Below, piece after piece: positions 1 to 13,509 of a stretch of DNA of 64,000 nt. Every line of letters begins with the position of its first letter. Position 1 is the first letter of the stretch. The position numbers and the translations under genes are program-made. Below the pieces are notes generated by a model. It worked only from the letters and a program-made list of their open reading frames with translations, had not been told where the DNA came from and made no database searches. This stretch comes from Physcomitrium patens. Taxonomy: Eukaryota; Streptophyta; Bryopsida; Funariales; Funariaceae. The stretch lies in contig NC_037260.1 of assembly GCF_000002425.4 (NCBI RefSeq), forward strand, positions 17,541,950 to 17,605,949, read 5' to 3'.

Positions 1-3000
1 CAGATGTGGTGTGGCTCTGTCACTACAGTCTTGTCAGGCTTCAGCAACATCTTAGCCTTCTCATTGTTGACGTGAAGAGCTCGAAGAATCAAGATGAGCC
101 TAGAGAATGCGGTATAAGATGATATAGTCTTCAGCCAGTCATCATAGATGTTGAACAAAACCATTTGCGGCTCCGTTGCTTTCAGAATTAAATCTCCAAA
201 TTTCTCAATCTTCAGACAAGCTTGGAATGGCAACTGCAATTCACTGCCCTTGATGACGATATTCGGGAAATCAAGAAGGTGAACCTCCAAAGGATCAAGC
301 ATTCCTTTCCGCGTAACAATAATCTGCTTAGGCTGTTCTTCAACTGGGAGAGAACGGACCAAAGCAGCTACTTCTTCAGCAGTCTTCCACTTCGCCAATT
401 GTCCCAAACGTTTCTGTCCTGCCCACACACTAGTATGAATGACCTTCAAAAACAGTTGTCCTGTTCTTGGATTGAAGATAAAAATGGCACCATTAATAGG
501 TTTTGTGGTCAAGTTTCCTTCGAAAGTCTTGTGAATTGTCACGCGATACACATTAGTATCGTCTACAAACCAGATGATCTGGTTGCTGAAAAGCTCTCCG
601 TAATTCTGGGAAGATAAATAAGGCTCAGTGGGCTCAGATGAATACAGCTGCAACCCCTTCCTTACACGCTCCCTTAACACATAAAGTGCGGGATTAGCCT
701 TCATGATTTTGTTGATAGCCTGTGCAAAAAGAGGCTTAGAACCAGGGAACCAATTGCCAAACGCAGCGTGTAGATTGTACGCTAAGTCCAGCCCGATCAT
801 CACGCCTGTAGGAGCTGGATATATTGACATGTTATCAGTTGTATAATCCAAGAATTTGGCTCGGGTGTAACGTTCAATATCATGAGAATCGTAATCACCC
901 CACCGCAATTGCACATCAATCCAGTACTTGTTACTAGCCTTCTGATCAAAAACATCCTTCGGCTCTGCAACAAGACTTGGCTTGCTCATGGGCCACTTGT
1001 AAGCAGCGAACAACAGAATATCCGCACAAGAGCTGTTCATTTTATAACTCTTACGCGGGTGAATAGTTTCCTTTTGCACTGTTTCAATCTCCAAAGCATC
1101 GAGCTCTTGATCCAGGACCTGGCAAAGATCCATCACCACACTTTCGTGCACCTTTTGCCACAAATGAGCTCTAAAGATCTGAATGAGGGAAATCTTCAAG
1201 GTCGGAATCTTTCCATGCATGAAAATACCTGTAAGATCAAGCTGCACTTGGAAACCAACATACACGTTGGCTCGATTAATGGTAGGGGACCACCAAAGTG
1301 TAAAACGACGGTTTGGAATTTGGTTCAAACCAGAGCGCTGAGCATTTGTGAGCTTCTTGTACTTCATGGATTCTTCGAAACCTGATGCCTTTTCCCAGAA
1401 AAGACCTTCCCACGTAGGGAAATATGTTCCCTTAAACAAAGTGTGCTCCAAAATGCCTTCAACACCACCAAGAGCCTGAATAACATCCGTACGGTAGTTG
1501 TTTAAGTTCCACAACTTACCATCGTGCCGTTGATGAGTCCACCAGAAAGGATTCTGCTTCAATACTTGGTACTGCTTGAAGTCGGTACGCACACGCCAAC
1601 CCTTATCGTAAGCCAAAGTATGACGATCCTTCTGAAACAAAGTGTTGATACGTGGTATACCCCTGTCCCAAGAATCCTCAAGATCCTCCAAAGTCAGTCT
1701 CCTGTTCTGAGCCTGAGCCTCTTGTCTCTTCAAAGCGTACTCCGCCCACACACGCTGCGAGTCGATGAACTCACTTTCCCAAGGTTGAATGTACCGGTAA
1801 AGATTGGGAATCAATTGCTCATCTTCATGACTCATACCACTTCGAAAGTGAGTGACTCCAACGTCTGTCTGCTGACTGTATCTCAAGTCACTCTGGGGAA
1901 TCAAAATATGCCCCATTGACAGCATTCCAAGACCACCAATCTCCTTAGGAGTGTAAAAGATCACTGGAGGAAATCTACTAGGCATTTTAGAATTCAATCC
2001 AATCTTGATACGAGTTTGGATCTTGTTTTCACATTTGACAAGAAGATCGAGAAGCTCTTGGGTATGAACTGTAGCTTCCCTGAAGTACGTCATCAGACCA
2101 ATAAGAGCAGTGTTCCACTTGTTCACAATCTTGGTGAATGTGGTAGAGCCAGATGACATAAGAATCTGTCTGACTCGATTCTCAAAGACTTTCAAGTGTT
2201 CATCGTCCACGCGAAGATAAGCCATAGCAGTTCGCTCCTTGGTTTGCTCGTTCTGCAAGTTCCATACACCATCTTTGCTGCCGAAAGCTTCTTGAGTCAT
2301 CCGGATCTTTGGCAAGATGCGAACTTCAAACCCACACATGCTAAACAGCAAGTTCGGATTGTCTTTGCTATAGACTGAAACAAAAGAGTTCTCCCATTCC
2401 AAAGTAGTGATGCTGCGAGGAAGCCGGTTCTTAATGTCCCAGAACACACTTCTTCCAAGGTTTACATCGTGCTTCATGAGACGCATACGAGCATCTCTGG
2501 GCCAGCACTTCTTATTGTTATAACCCACAATGTTCTCATTGTTCGGATCTGGATGTTCAGTCAGGTAACGCTGAATAAGGTCTCTGGCTTCTTCATGAGT
2601 GAAACGGAAGAGTATGTGAACTTTGTCTATGTAACGCGAATATAGGCGGATGGGATGACGAGTCTCCACCTTCACGTCCCAGAAAGTTATGAACTCGTTT
2701 GGCATTTGCGGAGGTCCCGCTATTTCACTAGCACGTGTGAGACCCAACACTAGCAGATCCAGCACCAGCCCATAATACTGGACAACAAAGGAGGCAAACT
2801 GAAGCCCCTGAAGTAGCCCGTAGGAATTCGTATGACTCATGTCCTTGTAAGATAGAACCACGTTGTTCTTTGCCGTTACATAGTCAGCAATGTTATGGTC
2901 AAGGACCAACCGTAGAAGTCTGTTCAGCATCGTCAAATCAATTTTGTCGAAGAACTTCTCGAACTTGGTCTGCAACATAACAACGCACTGCCCTTCACTG

Positions 3001-6000
3001 GTGTCCCATATGTCCTGCAAATTGTTGATACCTTGGCACCACTTGTAAACCAGCAAGGGAGGAGGTTCCGAGTCAGCAGGCTTGATCCAATTGGGGAACA
3101 AGTGTCTTTTATCTCCCTCATACCATAAATACTGATCAAGGTAGGCATCAGTGATCTTTTCCAATGGCTCAATCTCATATACAGGAATGAGATGGCTATA
3201 GAGATCCATGAACTCGATTCCGACCTCCTTGAAGGCTCTTTGTGTAAGCAAGTGCCGCTTAATACGAGACAGGGCCTCATGTGGATTATCATAAGCCTGC
3301 TCTATCAGCCCAAGCTCCTCCCTTTGCTGCTGATTCAAACGAACTGCTACACTGTAAGACTCTTTAAGACGCTCCAAGGCAAGGATAAGGAGCTTCGTGT
3401 CATGCTTGTATGAAAGGGGAGGAAAAGGAATGGGAGAAAACTTGCGGGATTCAAGCCAATGTACGGTTGTGGTATAAATAGCCACCGCTTCCTCAGGTGT
3501 GACATAAGGCCCATCCTTCAGATAATTATGCTGACGCTCTTGTTCTGCCTTCAACCAAAGACGAGTTAGACGACCGAGATTCTTCCGGCAAACAGTTTTG
3601 TCCACTGTGGCACCTCGCCGAATTCGCTCTCGGTTGTAATGAGCGACATTAGTCCACCAATCCGCCTTCGACTTCACGTAGCGCAGAATCATGTTCTCAA
3701 TTGGCACTGGGAGCCCAGGAACTTTCCAGGGAATGTTGGCCTTCCAGCAACGCCAAGCTTCACTCAGATGCTGAAGAATGGTACGAGCCTTATTCTGCTT
3801 GATACCTTCTGGCATAGCATCTAAGACATCGTGCATGACTGCTGCCCTAAGTTCCAAGTCAAAATGGCTCTCCACCCGTTGCTTAGTAACAGTCTTAGCA
3901 ACTCCTTTGGAATGACGACCTTCAAATTGTCGGGCAAGGAGATTTCCCAACCATCTCTCCAAGAGAGGGACGACACCTCTAAGGAAGAACAACCAAACGC
4001 GCCACATGGGTGCCCAGAATCCACAGCCAGGGCCCTTACCAACAGGTCCGGTATTGAACCGGTAATAGATCAAATGCTTCAAATCCTTGCACATTCGAAT
4101 CTGTCTCATTAGCCTATATTTGTAACGATACATACCAGTCAATTGACCAACATGCGAGAATGTATATTGTAGGCCATCTGCAAGTTGGTAAGCGTCAACA
4201 TTTCCTAATCGAAATTGGATATTTGCGTCCACAACCAGCTTGGTGAGGCGTAAAATCTCCCGGCAAAGATGGAATGCATTTCCAAAACGGGACTTCTTCC
4301 TCTCCTTAGTTGTTAGAGTCTTCACAGGCTTGAGATTAAAATTGTAATCTAAATGCAGATAGTTGAGATTCTTTCTGTGAATCAGAAGATTCAACATATT
4401 ATAACCTTGCTTACATACTTGTAAACCTGCTTCGGCCCAGTCCAATTCTGTCGTCTGGAAGAACTTGGTTGCACGCAACGAACGGAATAAATATTTCTTC
4501 TTTTGACCCTTCGGCGGCCGATGATGAAGCTCATTCAGCACATAACACTTTAAGAGCTTTTGATAACTTACACGAACCTTCACTGGGTAGGTCGGAGGAC
4601 AGTGCTCTTTGTACCAATCAGACACTAGGGGGATGTCCTCAGCACGCCTCATCCGACCTGACCGCATGTTGAAAGGGCGGGGAGCAAATAACAAAGCAAT
4701 TCCTGCAGCAGTAGTGTCAGTGTATTGTGGAATATCCTGAATCAAAGGCTCCACTCCTTCTGGCAAGACGAAATCGTCTTCATCTTCTTCTTCCTGAAAT
4801 CCTTTCCTCTCGCCACGCTTGTCTGTTTTGTAGAAAGCAATTGGATGGATCAATGGATCAAAATAAAATGCAGGCAAATCTGGATCTTCCGACTTGATGT
4901 ACATAACCATAGGAGTGTGATATACGCCCAGCTTCACTTTGCGAGGGCGATTATTATATAAGTGAGGAAACGCAATCCTGTATTCCGTACGCAATGGAGA
5001 GCGAATAATAAGCTTATTGATATCATTGAACTCATTCCAATCTTCATCTCCCTTCTCCATATCCCGGTATAAAGGCTCGAACTTGGGACCACCTGGGATG
5101 CACAGATTGAGTGCCTTGGCAGTGAAAAATGACTCCATATCAAACAGATAGAAGTAGTTTCTATCTATCAAGTCACTCAGCAGCTGCCCAGCAAGACGGT
5201 GAAGAGCGGCCATGATAGGTAATGACAGATGCCAACGCCTGTAACTGGGTCCATTGATCAACTTTGTCTTCACAAGAGGCTTGTAATCATAGAACCATTC
5301 ATATACAGCGGAGTCTTCTTCTTCGTCAAGCTCTAGCTGAATAGGTTCGAGGGGCTCAACATCCAGCAGGTTATCAGCGTAATCCAAAGGGGGTTCCTCA
5401 TCGTCGAAAGGAGGGAAACGCATACGCTTAAAGTGGCGTCTGTCCCTCTTCTCTCGCCTCATCATGATCCACATAGTACCCCACTACAAAATAAAAATAA
5501 ACTTCAGCCAGCTAAAATCATCTCCAAGAATACTAATCCACAAAATGCCAAAAACATGCTTTGGAAAAACTCCCATACCAACCCAACAATAAGTGAATAA
5601 ATAAATAACGCCTTCAATCATTATAGTGTCTAAAGACGTCCTAGACACAGGCAATATATGGAAAAGACAGTAGAATTTTCTCGGAGGAGAGTCTTACTTG
5701 AGCAAGAAAAATAGGTTCCACTACCCACGGAATCTCATCAACGAATGTGATGGCACCAGTAATGTGATAGAGCACCCTAACATCTCGAACCTGCTCCCAT
5801 GGCATTGGCATGTTCTCCAACAGCTTATACACGGCATGAGGCACAAACTTTAAAGCTCCCAAATACACCCGCTTATCATGACGGTACTTCTTCGAAGACA
5901 TGTCACCATGGTCCCTATGATCACGTGAAGGAACACACCGTAAGTTTGCGAAAAAAAACTAGGAACGGTGCAAATAATATCGTTCTGCTCAAAGAGACAT

Positions 6001-6481
6001 TAATTTATCTGTCTATGCAACCAAGAAAAGAAACCATCTAGTATAACATTAATGTATAAGATCCTGCTTCTCTGAAGAAGAAGCATCCTCGACAAAAAAA
6101 AATACAAAAAAATACAAAAATAAACAAAGCATGATCAAACCCTAACCGAATCGATATCGACTGTAACATCTCGAAATAAGAGCAATCTATACTCATGATA
6201 ATCAAATAAATGAATTCATAACGATATAAACCCCCACAATATTTCAGCTCAAATCCCTGACCAATTTCAATACCACACCTGATAATCTTGCGTACGTGCT
6301 CTGGAGGCATATCTTCCTTCTGCGTCTCCACAAAACCAAACTTGCGCTTCTCGCCGTATCGCTTAGCATTCAACTGGTGCCACTTCCTGGCCTTCTCATC
6401 CAACCGCGCCTCAGCATCAGCTGCAGTTGAAGCGGATGCCGGCGGTGGTGGCGCCATCGGTGGCGCCTGCGGGTCCATCAT
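1..6481 (-). CDS. PRP8: Pre-mRNA-processing-splicing factor 8 (PRP8), 5' part, cut by left edge
   Basis: PRP8 is the U5 snRNP scaffold that holds U5, U6 and the substrate RNA at the spliceosome active site in the nucleus. Exons on the minus strand: 6481-6279, 5914-5698 and 5483 to beyond position 1. The introns (6278-5915, 5697-5484) have GT-AG ends. The start is the ATG at 6481 (MMDPQAPP), followed by a Pro/Ala-rich leader. Exon 1 ends in EHVRKIIR, exon 2 carries DHGDMSSKK and ends in LAQ, and exon 3 opens with [16 protein letters not shown] in phase 0. Exon 3 then reads about 1827 codons through family landmarks including [43 protein letters not shown] and the RNase H-like region ([16 protein letters not shown]), stopping at TEPHHIW at the edge. 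About 1967 codons are present; family members have about 2300-2400, so the linker and Jab1/MPN domain lie outside. No intein and no frame break was seen. Confidence 0.97.
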
Positions 6482-7277
6482 GATAACTTCACCCTGAGTT
6501 CCTCACCTAGAAAATTCTTCTATCCAAATCAACGCCTCGAGTCAACAATAGCCCCGCGTTCCTTCGTTCCTCCCATGTAAACAAAGGTCCGCCTACGTAA
6601 CCCGTGACTCTCAAATCATACTCTAACCTTAAGAAGCTGAAACCCTACCCGGCTGTGAGACTTGAGCAAAACACTGCCCCAACACTCGAATGCTAGGCAG
6701 GAAAGCTTTTCCGAGAGGCCGATCGAAACGCGAGTGAAAAAAGAAGGGTATTAAAAGGAGAACCATGATCTAGACACGGAGGCGGCATCCCGTGGAAGCA
6801 ACAAGGGAAGGAGAGAGAGAGGCACCGACATAGTCATGGCCGAGAGAAGAGCGGGAATGCGGTGGGAGCAAGGCCAGGCGTCACTCACCCTAACAAACAG
6901 GGAGAAACCAACATCGAGACTCCTAAGCCCTAATGGGGGACTTAGTTCGGGGTCGAATTCCGGTGGTGCTTTCTCTGTTGGCTGGCTGCCACTTTAGAAA
7001 GTCTGTGTCGGAGTCGGTTTCTCTCCTCTCCCTTGTGAACCCAACCCTCCTTTCTCGCTCACGCTCTCCCTCCGTCTCCTTACTCTTCCTTGCATGTAAG
7101 TGCCGTTGAAGGGGAGCAGACCCCGTCCATTAACGATTCCCACCCAACACACTCTCCCCCGTTTCCCTTCACTTCCCTCACTCTCCACACAGCCCTTCCC
7201 TCTCTCCCTTCCTCCTGATCTGATGGCTCCCCTTCAATCCACACATTCCTACCCACCATGTCCTCCTGCACACGTTC
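6482..7277 (-). promoter_or_regulatory. PRP8 5' UTR and promoter region
   Basis: This is the stretch between the PRP8 start codon and the outer end of the inverted repeat. It is GC-richer than the sequence beyond it. From about 6,980 to 7,240 it is strongly CT-rich on the plus strand, which is GA-rich on the PRP8 sense strand, a composition common around plant promoters and leaders. I see no clear TATA box and cannot place the transcription start. Short frames on both strands look like composition artefacts. Confidence 0.5.
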
Positions 7278-7899
7278 AAAGCCTAAAACCAACAAGGAAT
7301 TCTTGCACTATCCAGAACTAGAAATCATAATTATCCAATAATTTCACACTAGTATTCATACAGCAAGACATAATTCTACTACCAATACAATTCTTTCTAT
7401 TTATCTAAGATTTTCTACACTAATTAATCCTAAATTATATTTTTTTGGCACTAGATTTTTTGTATCTAAATTCACAAGTAAATTTTTTGTCCTAAATTCA
7501 CAAGTGAGTTATTTTCCTAATTCATAAGATGTAAAAGAGTGAATTTTCCAGTAGGATTAGAAGTACATCTATTAAACAAGCCAATCTATAAGAGGGACCA
7601 AGAAAGTTTTGCTATATAAGCAAGAAGCTCACACATAATGACAAGCATTACTGATTTATTTCTAACAACTAGTAGTGAATTCATGTAACTAAAACCTCAA
7701 GTGTCTAAGACCACCTAATCTACACAAAGTTACAAATCATGCAAGTGGATTCAGTCTAAGACCAAATGAATAATTCATGTATCATAAACCATGAGATAGA
7801 TGGTAGAATTTCTCAAAAATGCATTTATATAATCAATTTCTAATCAATATGGAGTAAAAGAACAAAAAATCAAATCACTATGTTAGTAATGTAGAAATC

Positions 7900-9900
7900 A
7901 AATGATTGGATGAGCCTAAAAACCCAATAGACATGGCTGATATAATTTGGGTGCAGTGCCAAAATACATGACTTTTGTTTAATATAAGAAGAAATTAGGG
8001 TGCACAAATCTTACAAGGTCTATATTAAGATTGGAATATAGAAGAGTAGATCAAAAATTTAATGATTGGAGCCCTCAAAAAGGATCAATTGAAGGAAGCT
8101 AAAGAATAGAAAGCAAAAGAAAAGGCTCTAAGTCAAGTAAGTTCTATACATGAAAATATTCTTAAAAAAGAACTTTTGAAGAATTACAAGAAATAATTCT
8201 CAAACTTGGATGCTTTGAACTATACCATCAAGACAAACCACCCAATATATGAAAAATCTTTAGAAAGAAGTTTTAGTAAACATAAGGAATAATTTATAAA
8301 GGTGATAAGAAGACAAATATTAAACAATTCCATTACTAGCTTGCTTATACAACTACTAAATATGGCTTCAAACATTATGGATTATGTCAAGGCTTATATA
8401 TTTCCAAAATAAAAGACTAATATAAGTTTGAATTTAGACCTAATGCAAACAACAAAGTTTAAAGCAAGTTTGTTAGGTAAGAAAAAATAGTGATTAATTT
8501 GGCAATAGATGTTAACCAAGAACTAAATGTATTATCAATGCAGGATGGCAACAAGACCTAGAACAACATGTTGTTTGATGGTGAGTCAAGTGTTAATTTG
8601 ATCACTAAAAGGATCAATTAAAATGATCTATAATGAAAAGATTTATATACATGATATTTATTACCTAATCACTTTGATTGTAATTAAGAAAAAAGAGGTA
8701 AATGAGGCATATAATATGCTATTAGATTATCCTTGGTTGATTGATGTAAAGATTAACCAAAATTGGAACAACAACTTGGTGACCATCTATGGCAACAAAA
8801 CAATAAAAATTGTCTTAATTAGCCAAAAGAAGAGGCTTGAGCCTAAGTTATCAGAGATACTCGTGTGTTACAACTTTGTTGTAGGATTCATAGATGAAGA
8901 AGAAGAATTTTGTTAACTATCAAATAAGACAAGTTGGTTAGTGGAACAATAACAATGTCCTCAATGGGTAGAAACCAAGAGCCAATGGAGGAAGTAGAAT
9001 AGACCTATCCAAACCAATTCTATATTTTTACACAAGGAGATATGTGATACTTGAATCCTAATCTTTCTTGTTATTTTACCTCATATTTTTATTTTTGTTG
9101 TATTTTTATTTTATTTAAGTAGCAGTGATAAACATTAAGTTGGAAGTTTAATAGAAAAAATAGATTAAATGGTTTATGTAGACTACATTAGGGTGTACTA
9201 ATAAGAACATAGAATCAATGTGGATTCCATTGATTAGGCATTAGCGATTAAAGAAGGTAACAAGCCTCTATGTAAAAAATGCCAAGAAACAACGTACAAT
9301 ATCTACATAAGCAACATACCTTGAGGACAACGACCAATAGACAAGATAGATTGCAAAGCAAGAAACCATGATGAACACCTCAAACACATCCATCTTGTTT
9401 GAGTGGTTCATCAAAGAGAAAGTGGAGAAGGTAGATTGCTTGATGTCGTCATTTTAATAAGAAAATCGTAAGTCATTCAAATCTTTATTAAAGAGTTGTT
9501 CACTTTGAAGGAGATAATTTCAACGCTAATATTATGAATTAATGAACTGCCAAATTAAAGAAGGCAAGGAGAGAAAAAAATTTCAAGGACAAGAAAGTTT
9601 TATAGAAGTAAATGAAGATTAAAGCAAAAGAAAAAATAGAAATGTTTCTACTATTGCTGACAAATATTAGCTCGTCACTGATTACAACTACCATCAACAT
9701 ACTGAATTATTGTGACACAACTCTAGAGGTTAAAGAGCCTTGCTTGAGTATGCAAGTTAGGTGTACAATTGGTCTAGAGAATGTGTTGCAAGATGCAAAG
9801 TTATCAAATGTTGATCAAAACAAGATGATTCTTGAGGTGGTTTGATAAAAACACTTGCAATGTAGGAATAGAAGAAGGTCACACAAAAGACTCTAAATAC
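7900..9900 (+). pseudogene. Decayed Ty3/Gypsy gag-protease fragment (family C), left arm
   Basis: The longest open piece, 8623-8916 (97 aa), matches the end of a retropepsin-like domain of plant Gypsy elements: YNMLLDYPWLIDVKINQNW, then a GNKTIKI strand and an acidic DEEEEF tail. Just upstream, about 8,570-8,620, a frame reads LFDGESSVNLITKRIN, resembling the active-site DGGSGVN motif. Flanking frames with many stops at about 7,990-8,470 and 9,150-9,900 fit gag and spacer remnants. The assignment rests on motif recall, so the family is less certain than for the other elements. No LTRs were identified. The copy is duplicated in the right arm. Confidence 0.6.
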
Positions 9901-11014
9901 AATATTATCCACTATAGCCCATAGTAATATGATTAGAAGGTGAGAGCAACATTGCCCTATAAGATGAAGCTCCCCTACATTTGGGCTCAAAGACGCTATA
10001 GCTTATGAAAACAAATAACACTCCAAACAACATAACATCCTCAACATTGGAAACAAAAGTACACTTGATTGTTGCCAATAGCCCAATAAGTATGGAGATC
10101 AATGTATTGCAAGGACATACAAGTTCAAAAGAACAAAGTTATCAAGAACTCCTAATTGTAAAACAAACCACCAACTTCCAAAGAAATATCATGTTATTGT
10201 AGTAACAAATATATCATAGAATATAAAAATGTAAGCTAAATTTAATCTATTAGATAGTTCAACATAGAAGAATCCTATTAAACTTGAATATGCTTCATTT
10301 TTTGTTTATTCAATATTCTAATTAACTTACATCTATAGAGTCACAATGCAAAAGACATTGTTTCAAATAAACAATCAACTTTAATTTTTATGCTAATTAT
10401 AAAGAGGGTCCGACTAAAATAATTACCAATATTTAAAAAATGTGAGTGAAAGAAAATTAAGTAAAAAAAAATAATTACTTTCTTGTTCAAAATCTAGCCA
10501 TTGTTTTAGAAAGCGCTTAATTCTAACTCTAGCAATAAATGAAAAACCTATTCCAAAATCCAAATATCTATCCTATGAAAATATAAATTTGACTTTGGTA
10601 CTTACAATAATTTGAACTCAAATATCTAATCTAATGCACTTCAATCAAGCCTTTAAAACTTAGTGGTTTTGTCCAATCTAAAGACTGGTAATTTTTATAT
10701 AAAAAAATCAAAAAATCAAAAAATAAAACAAACAAAACCGAAATATAAGATCATAACTAAATTAGCACTAAGAAAATAATGTTATTAAAACTAAAACAAT
10801 CTATCCACAAAACTTGCATTTCTTATCAATTCTTACATGTCCGATTAATAAATTATATCCACATATCATACTTCTCTCATTTTCATATGCGATTGTAGGT
10901 GGACACCTATTTCCAACAAGTTTTGTGATACTTTATTGACAAATTCTAAACAAGATAAAGCTTGTGTGTGCATAATGTACATATATACACAATAAATTTT
11001 CAATGGCATGTTAC

Positions 11015-11046
<32 letters not shown>

Positions 11047-11980
11047 CTTCTACTTTTCTAACTTTAAATCATTTTATTATGTGGTATTAAGAATATGCTC
11101 TATAAATGATATTAATAGCTATATACCTCCTATTAAGAATATGCTCTATAAATGATATTAATAGCTATATACCTCCTCAATTTTTCCATGCACATATCAA
11201 AACAATTAGAAATGTAATGGTGCTAACAATTAGTAGGCTTTTGAGCTCTATTATATGTCTCATAAATATATATATCTATAATTATATTTAATGCACATAA
11301 ACTTTACTACTTTATCTTGTACAAAAATATTTCAACAACTTCTAACAAGATTCCATTAAAAATCCCAATGCATAACTTTGTAGAATTTTCAATTAAAACT
11401 AGATGATCTAATTCACTACAAAATAAAATAAAAAGTTGGATTTAGTTGGGAGCCTTGGAAATAAAACATAGCAGTTTCTTTTAATGAAATGAATCATCCA
11501 AGGCTATGCTTGTACTCAACAGACATGCAACAGTACTCCCTCCCTCATATCTACAAGACAAAATGAACAAAGAACACCATACTCCTTCAACAAACATATA
11601 CAAAACTTTAGAACACATCGCTTGAACATACATACTAGCCAAAAAAAAATGCCAATTATTGTTGAAGAAGTGATGAACTTCAAAATGATCATAAAAATGA
11701 TGTAGTGGTAAGAGCCTTCAATTACACACTTGACATGTCAACAATACTCCACAACAATCACTTAAACATCCTCCCCCTTCATCTTCATGATTGCAACATC
11801 ACCTACTGATTTCAATGATATGAATGATATGGAATACCAATATCTTAAACAATTCAATCATTGTGAATAAGGTTCCAAATACACAAGCTAATGTTTGAAT
11901 GTGGTACAGAACTCCTTTGTAGTAGCATTAACAAGGTGATCCACCGACCACTACAAAAGCGCCAAGTCTAAAGAATAAGA
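9901..11980. other. AT-rich intergenic DNA, no gene recognised (left arm)
   Basis: There is no convincing coding sequence. It contains an (AT)n run at about 11,020-11,046 and a perfect tandem duplication of a 46-bp unit at 11085-11130 and 11131-11176. The right arm has one copy of that unit. Short frames have no recognisable motifs and are probably relics of transposable elements. Confidence 0.6.
11085..11176 (+). repeat. 46-bp tandem duplication, left arm only
   Basis: Two head-to-tail copies of a 46-bp unit beginning TATTAAGAATATGC and ending ATATACCTCC. The mirror position in the right arm (about 35,489-35,534) has one copy, so the duplication postdates the formation of the two arms or was lost from one of them. 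Confidence 0.93.
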
Positions 11981-13509
11981 TACTATTCTTGTGGTGATAG
12001 CCACCTCTCTGGTGAACTGGATACACCTAAAAGAGTGACGAGACTGAGTGGTACCACAGCATTGTTTTGCCGTACCCCCTGACTGACCATACATTTGTAT
12101 TCTGGCATTTCACAACTGCTTCCACAAACTAAATGTATCGTCTTGTGCACCAAAGATGCGCGACATAGTGGGTGAGGTGCTCTGAGGACTGATTCCTCGG
12201 TCTTTCAGGACGACCCAAACTAAACCGCACTCCAACACCTTGAAAACACACCCGACAGCTAGACCATGCGTTCTCAGGCCGCAGCAGATGACACTCTTCT
12301 GTCGGACTTCGGAGACGGAGGAAACAGGAAAAACCAGATCATTAGAAGAAAATACCGAAATGTTGCGTTGGCCCTCACGTAGGATGTAGTTGCAATTGGA
12401 CCGTCCATCCAGATGCTCAAAATACTGCAAATCCGATTTCGACCAATGTTGTCTTCCCCGAACCTGCAGTGCTACGATCCTCGTTACAAATGACCGCCTT
12501 GCCAATGTTCCAAACCTAGCTCCTTTCCCAACCAATTGGTTGTATCCCACTAGAGGTTGGGCGTTCGGAGGAACTCACCGCACAGGTCTTCTGTTGTGCA
12601 GCAATACGAACCACTTTGAGTAAGACATAAGTGCATAGCTGTGATCCTGAAGATGGCGCACAGCCAATATACTTCTGCCCCGTCCAGCGGTACTGCCATC
12701 GCAGTTACCCGCAAGGTGAACACGTGAGGTGAGCTAATTACACGTCCAAACCACCCGCGTAGTGATTGAGTAATGGAAGAAGGACCGAACTCGGGGTGGG
12801 ATGTTGCAATTACAAGATTTGTCAAATTGCAATCGTACTACCATTCAGAACAAGAAATCCTCACAAATACAATCCCAGCGAAAGGACTATTAGTCTTGGA
12901 ACCTAGGGAAAGACCTCCAACATCATCCACACCGCAAGATTTTATTATAACCTTCACGAGGCCGATATCCTCGCCAAAGAAAACGTTAAAAAAAATATAT
13001 AAAAATAATGTAAATTCAAACAGCAATTGTGTGAATGTCGAGCGCACAGACAAACCTCATAACACTGGAAGTGCACATCCGATTCAACCCATTCAAGTTG
13101 AATCGCAGATCAACAGGTTCAAAACATGCCCCCACGATCGTCGCACCCAGGATCATGCATGGAAAATGTGGAACCCAGCACACACCGGGCATGCGCCACC
13201 AAAATAGACGAACTTCTTAAAAAATTGTGCACAAAGCGCCACCCTGCGAGCTCTAGAACGCCCCTGCTACCCTGCTTGGAATCGGACCGTGCCCACAAAT
13301 TCATGAATTCGCTCCACTTACTCTCACTAGATAATCTGCAAATCGCGTCTAGCAAGTGCCCTCATCGGCTGCCTGGCCCTGTGGAATACAGTCTGGTTAG
13401 GTTCTAAGTAGTCGCCTCGCGGGCAACTCTAGGTACTTGGCACACACACAACAAGCACCACTCTAGCCAGAGCCCACAACTTCCTGCGGGGGAAAATTCG
13501 ATCCCCACC
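11981..13509. other. GC-richer sequence downstream of TM9SF copy 1 (3' UTR and flank)
   Basis: This lies just 3' of the TM9SF stop (the gene runs leftward) and keeps gene-island composition for about 1.5 kb before becoming AT-rich. It probably includes the 3' UTR. Frames of 70-146 codons occur on both strands, for example 12110-12550 minus and 12773-13207 plus, but none shows a recognisable domain. I do not call a gene here. Confidence 0.45.

Noticed and set aside
222-5143. Plus-strand and other-frame ORFs within the first 5.5 kb
   Set aside because: All lie over the continuous PRP8 coding exon and are shadows of it.
1-5483. A PRP8 intein, as known in many fungi
   Set aside because: The whole visible coding exon follows the family without any inserted block or splicing motifs.
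11500-11980. Copia-type LTR end (CCTCCCCCTTCATCTTCATG stretch)
   Set aside because: It resembles the start of some plant retroelement sequences, but there is no coding remnant or terminal repeat to support it.
12110-13207. Separate protein gene downstream of TM9SF
   Set aside because: Open frames occur on both strands without motifs or splice signals that I could support; more likely 3' UTR and flank.
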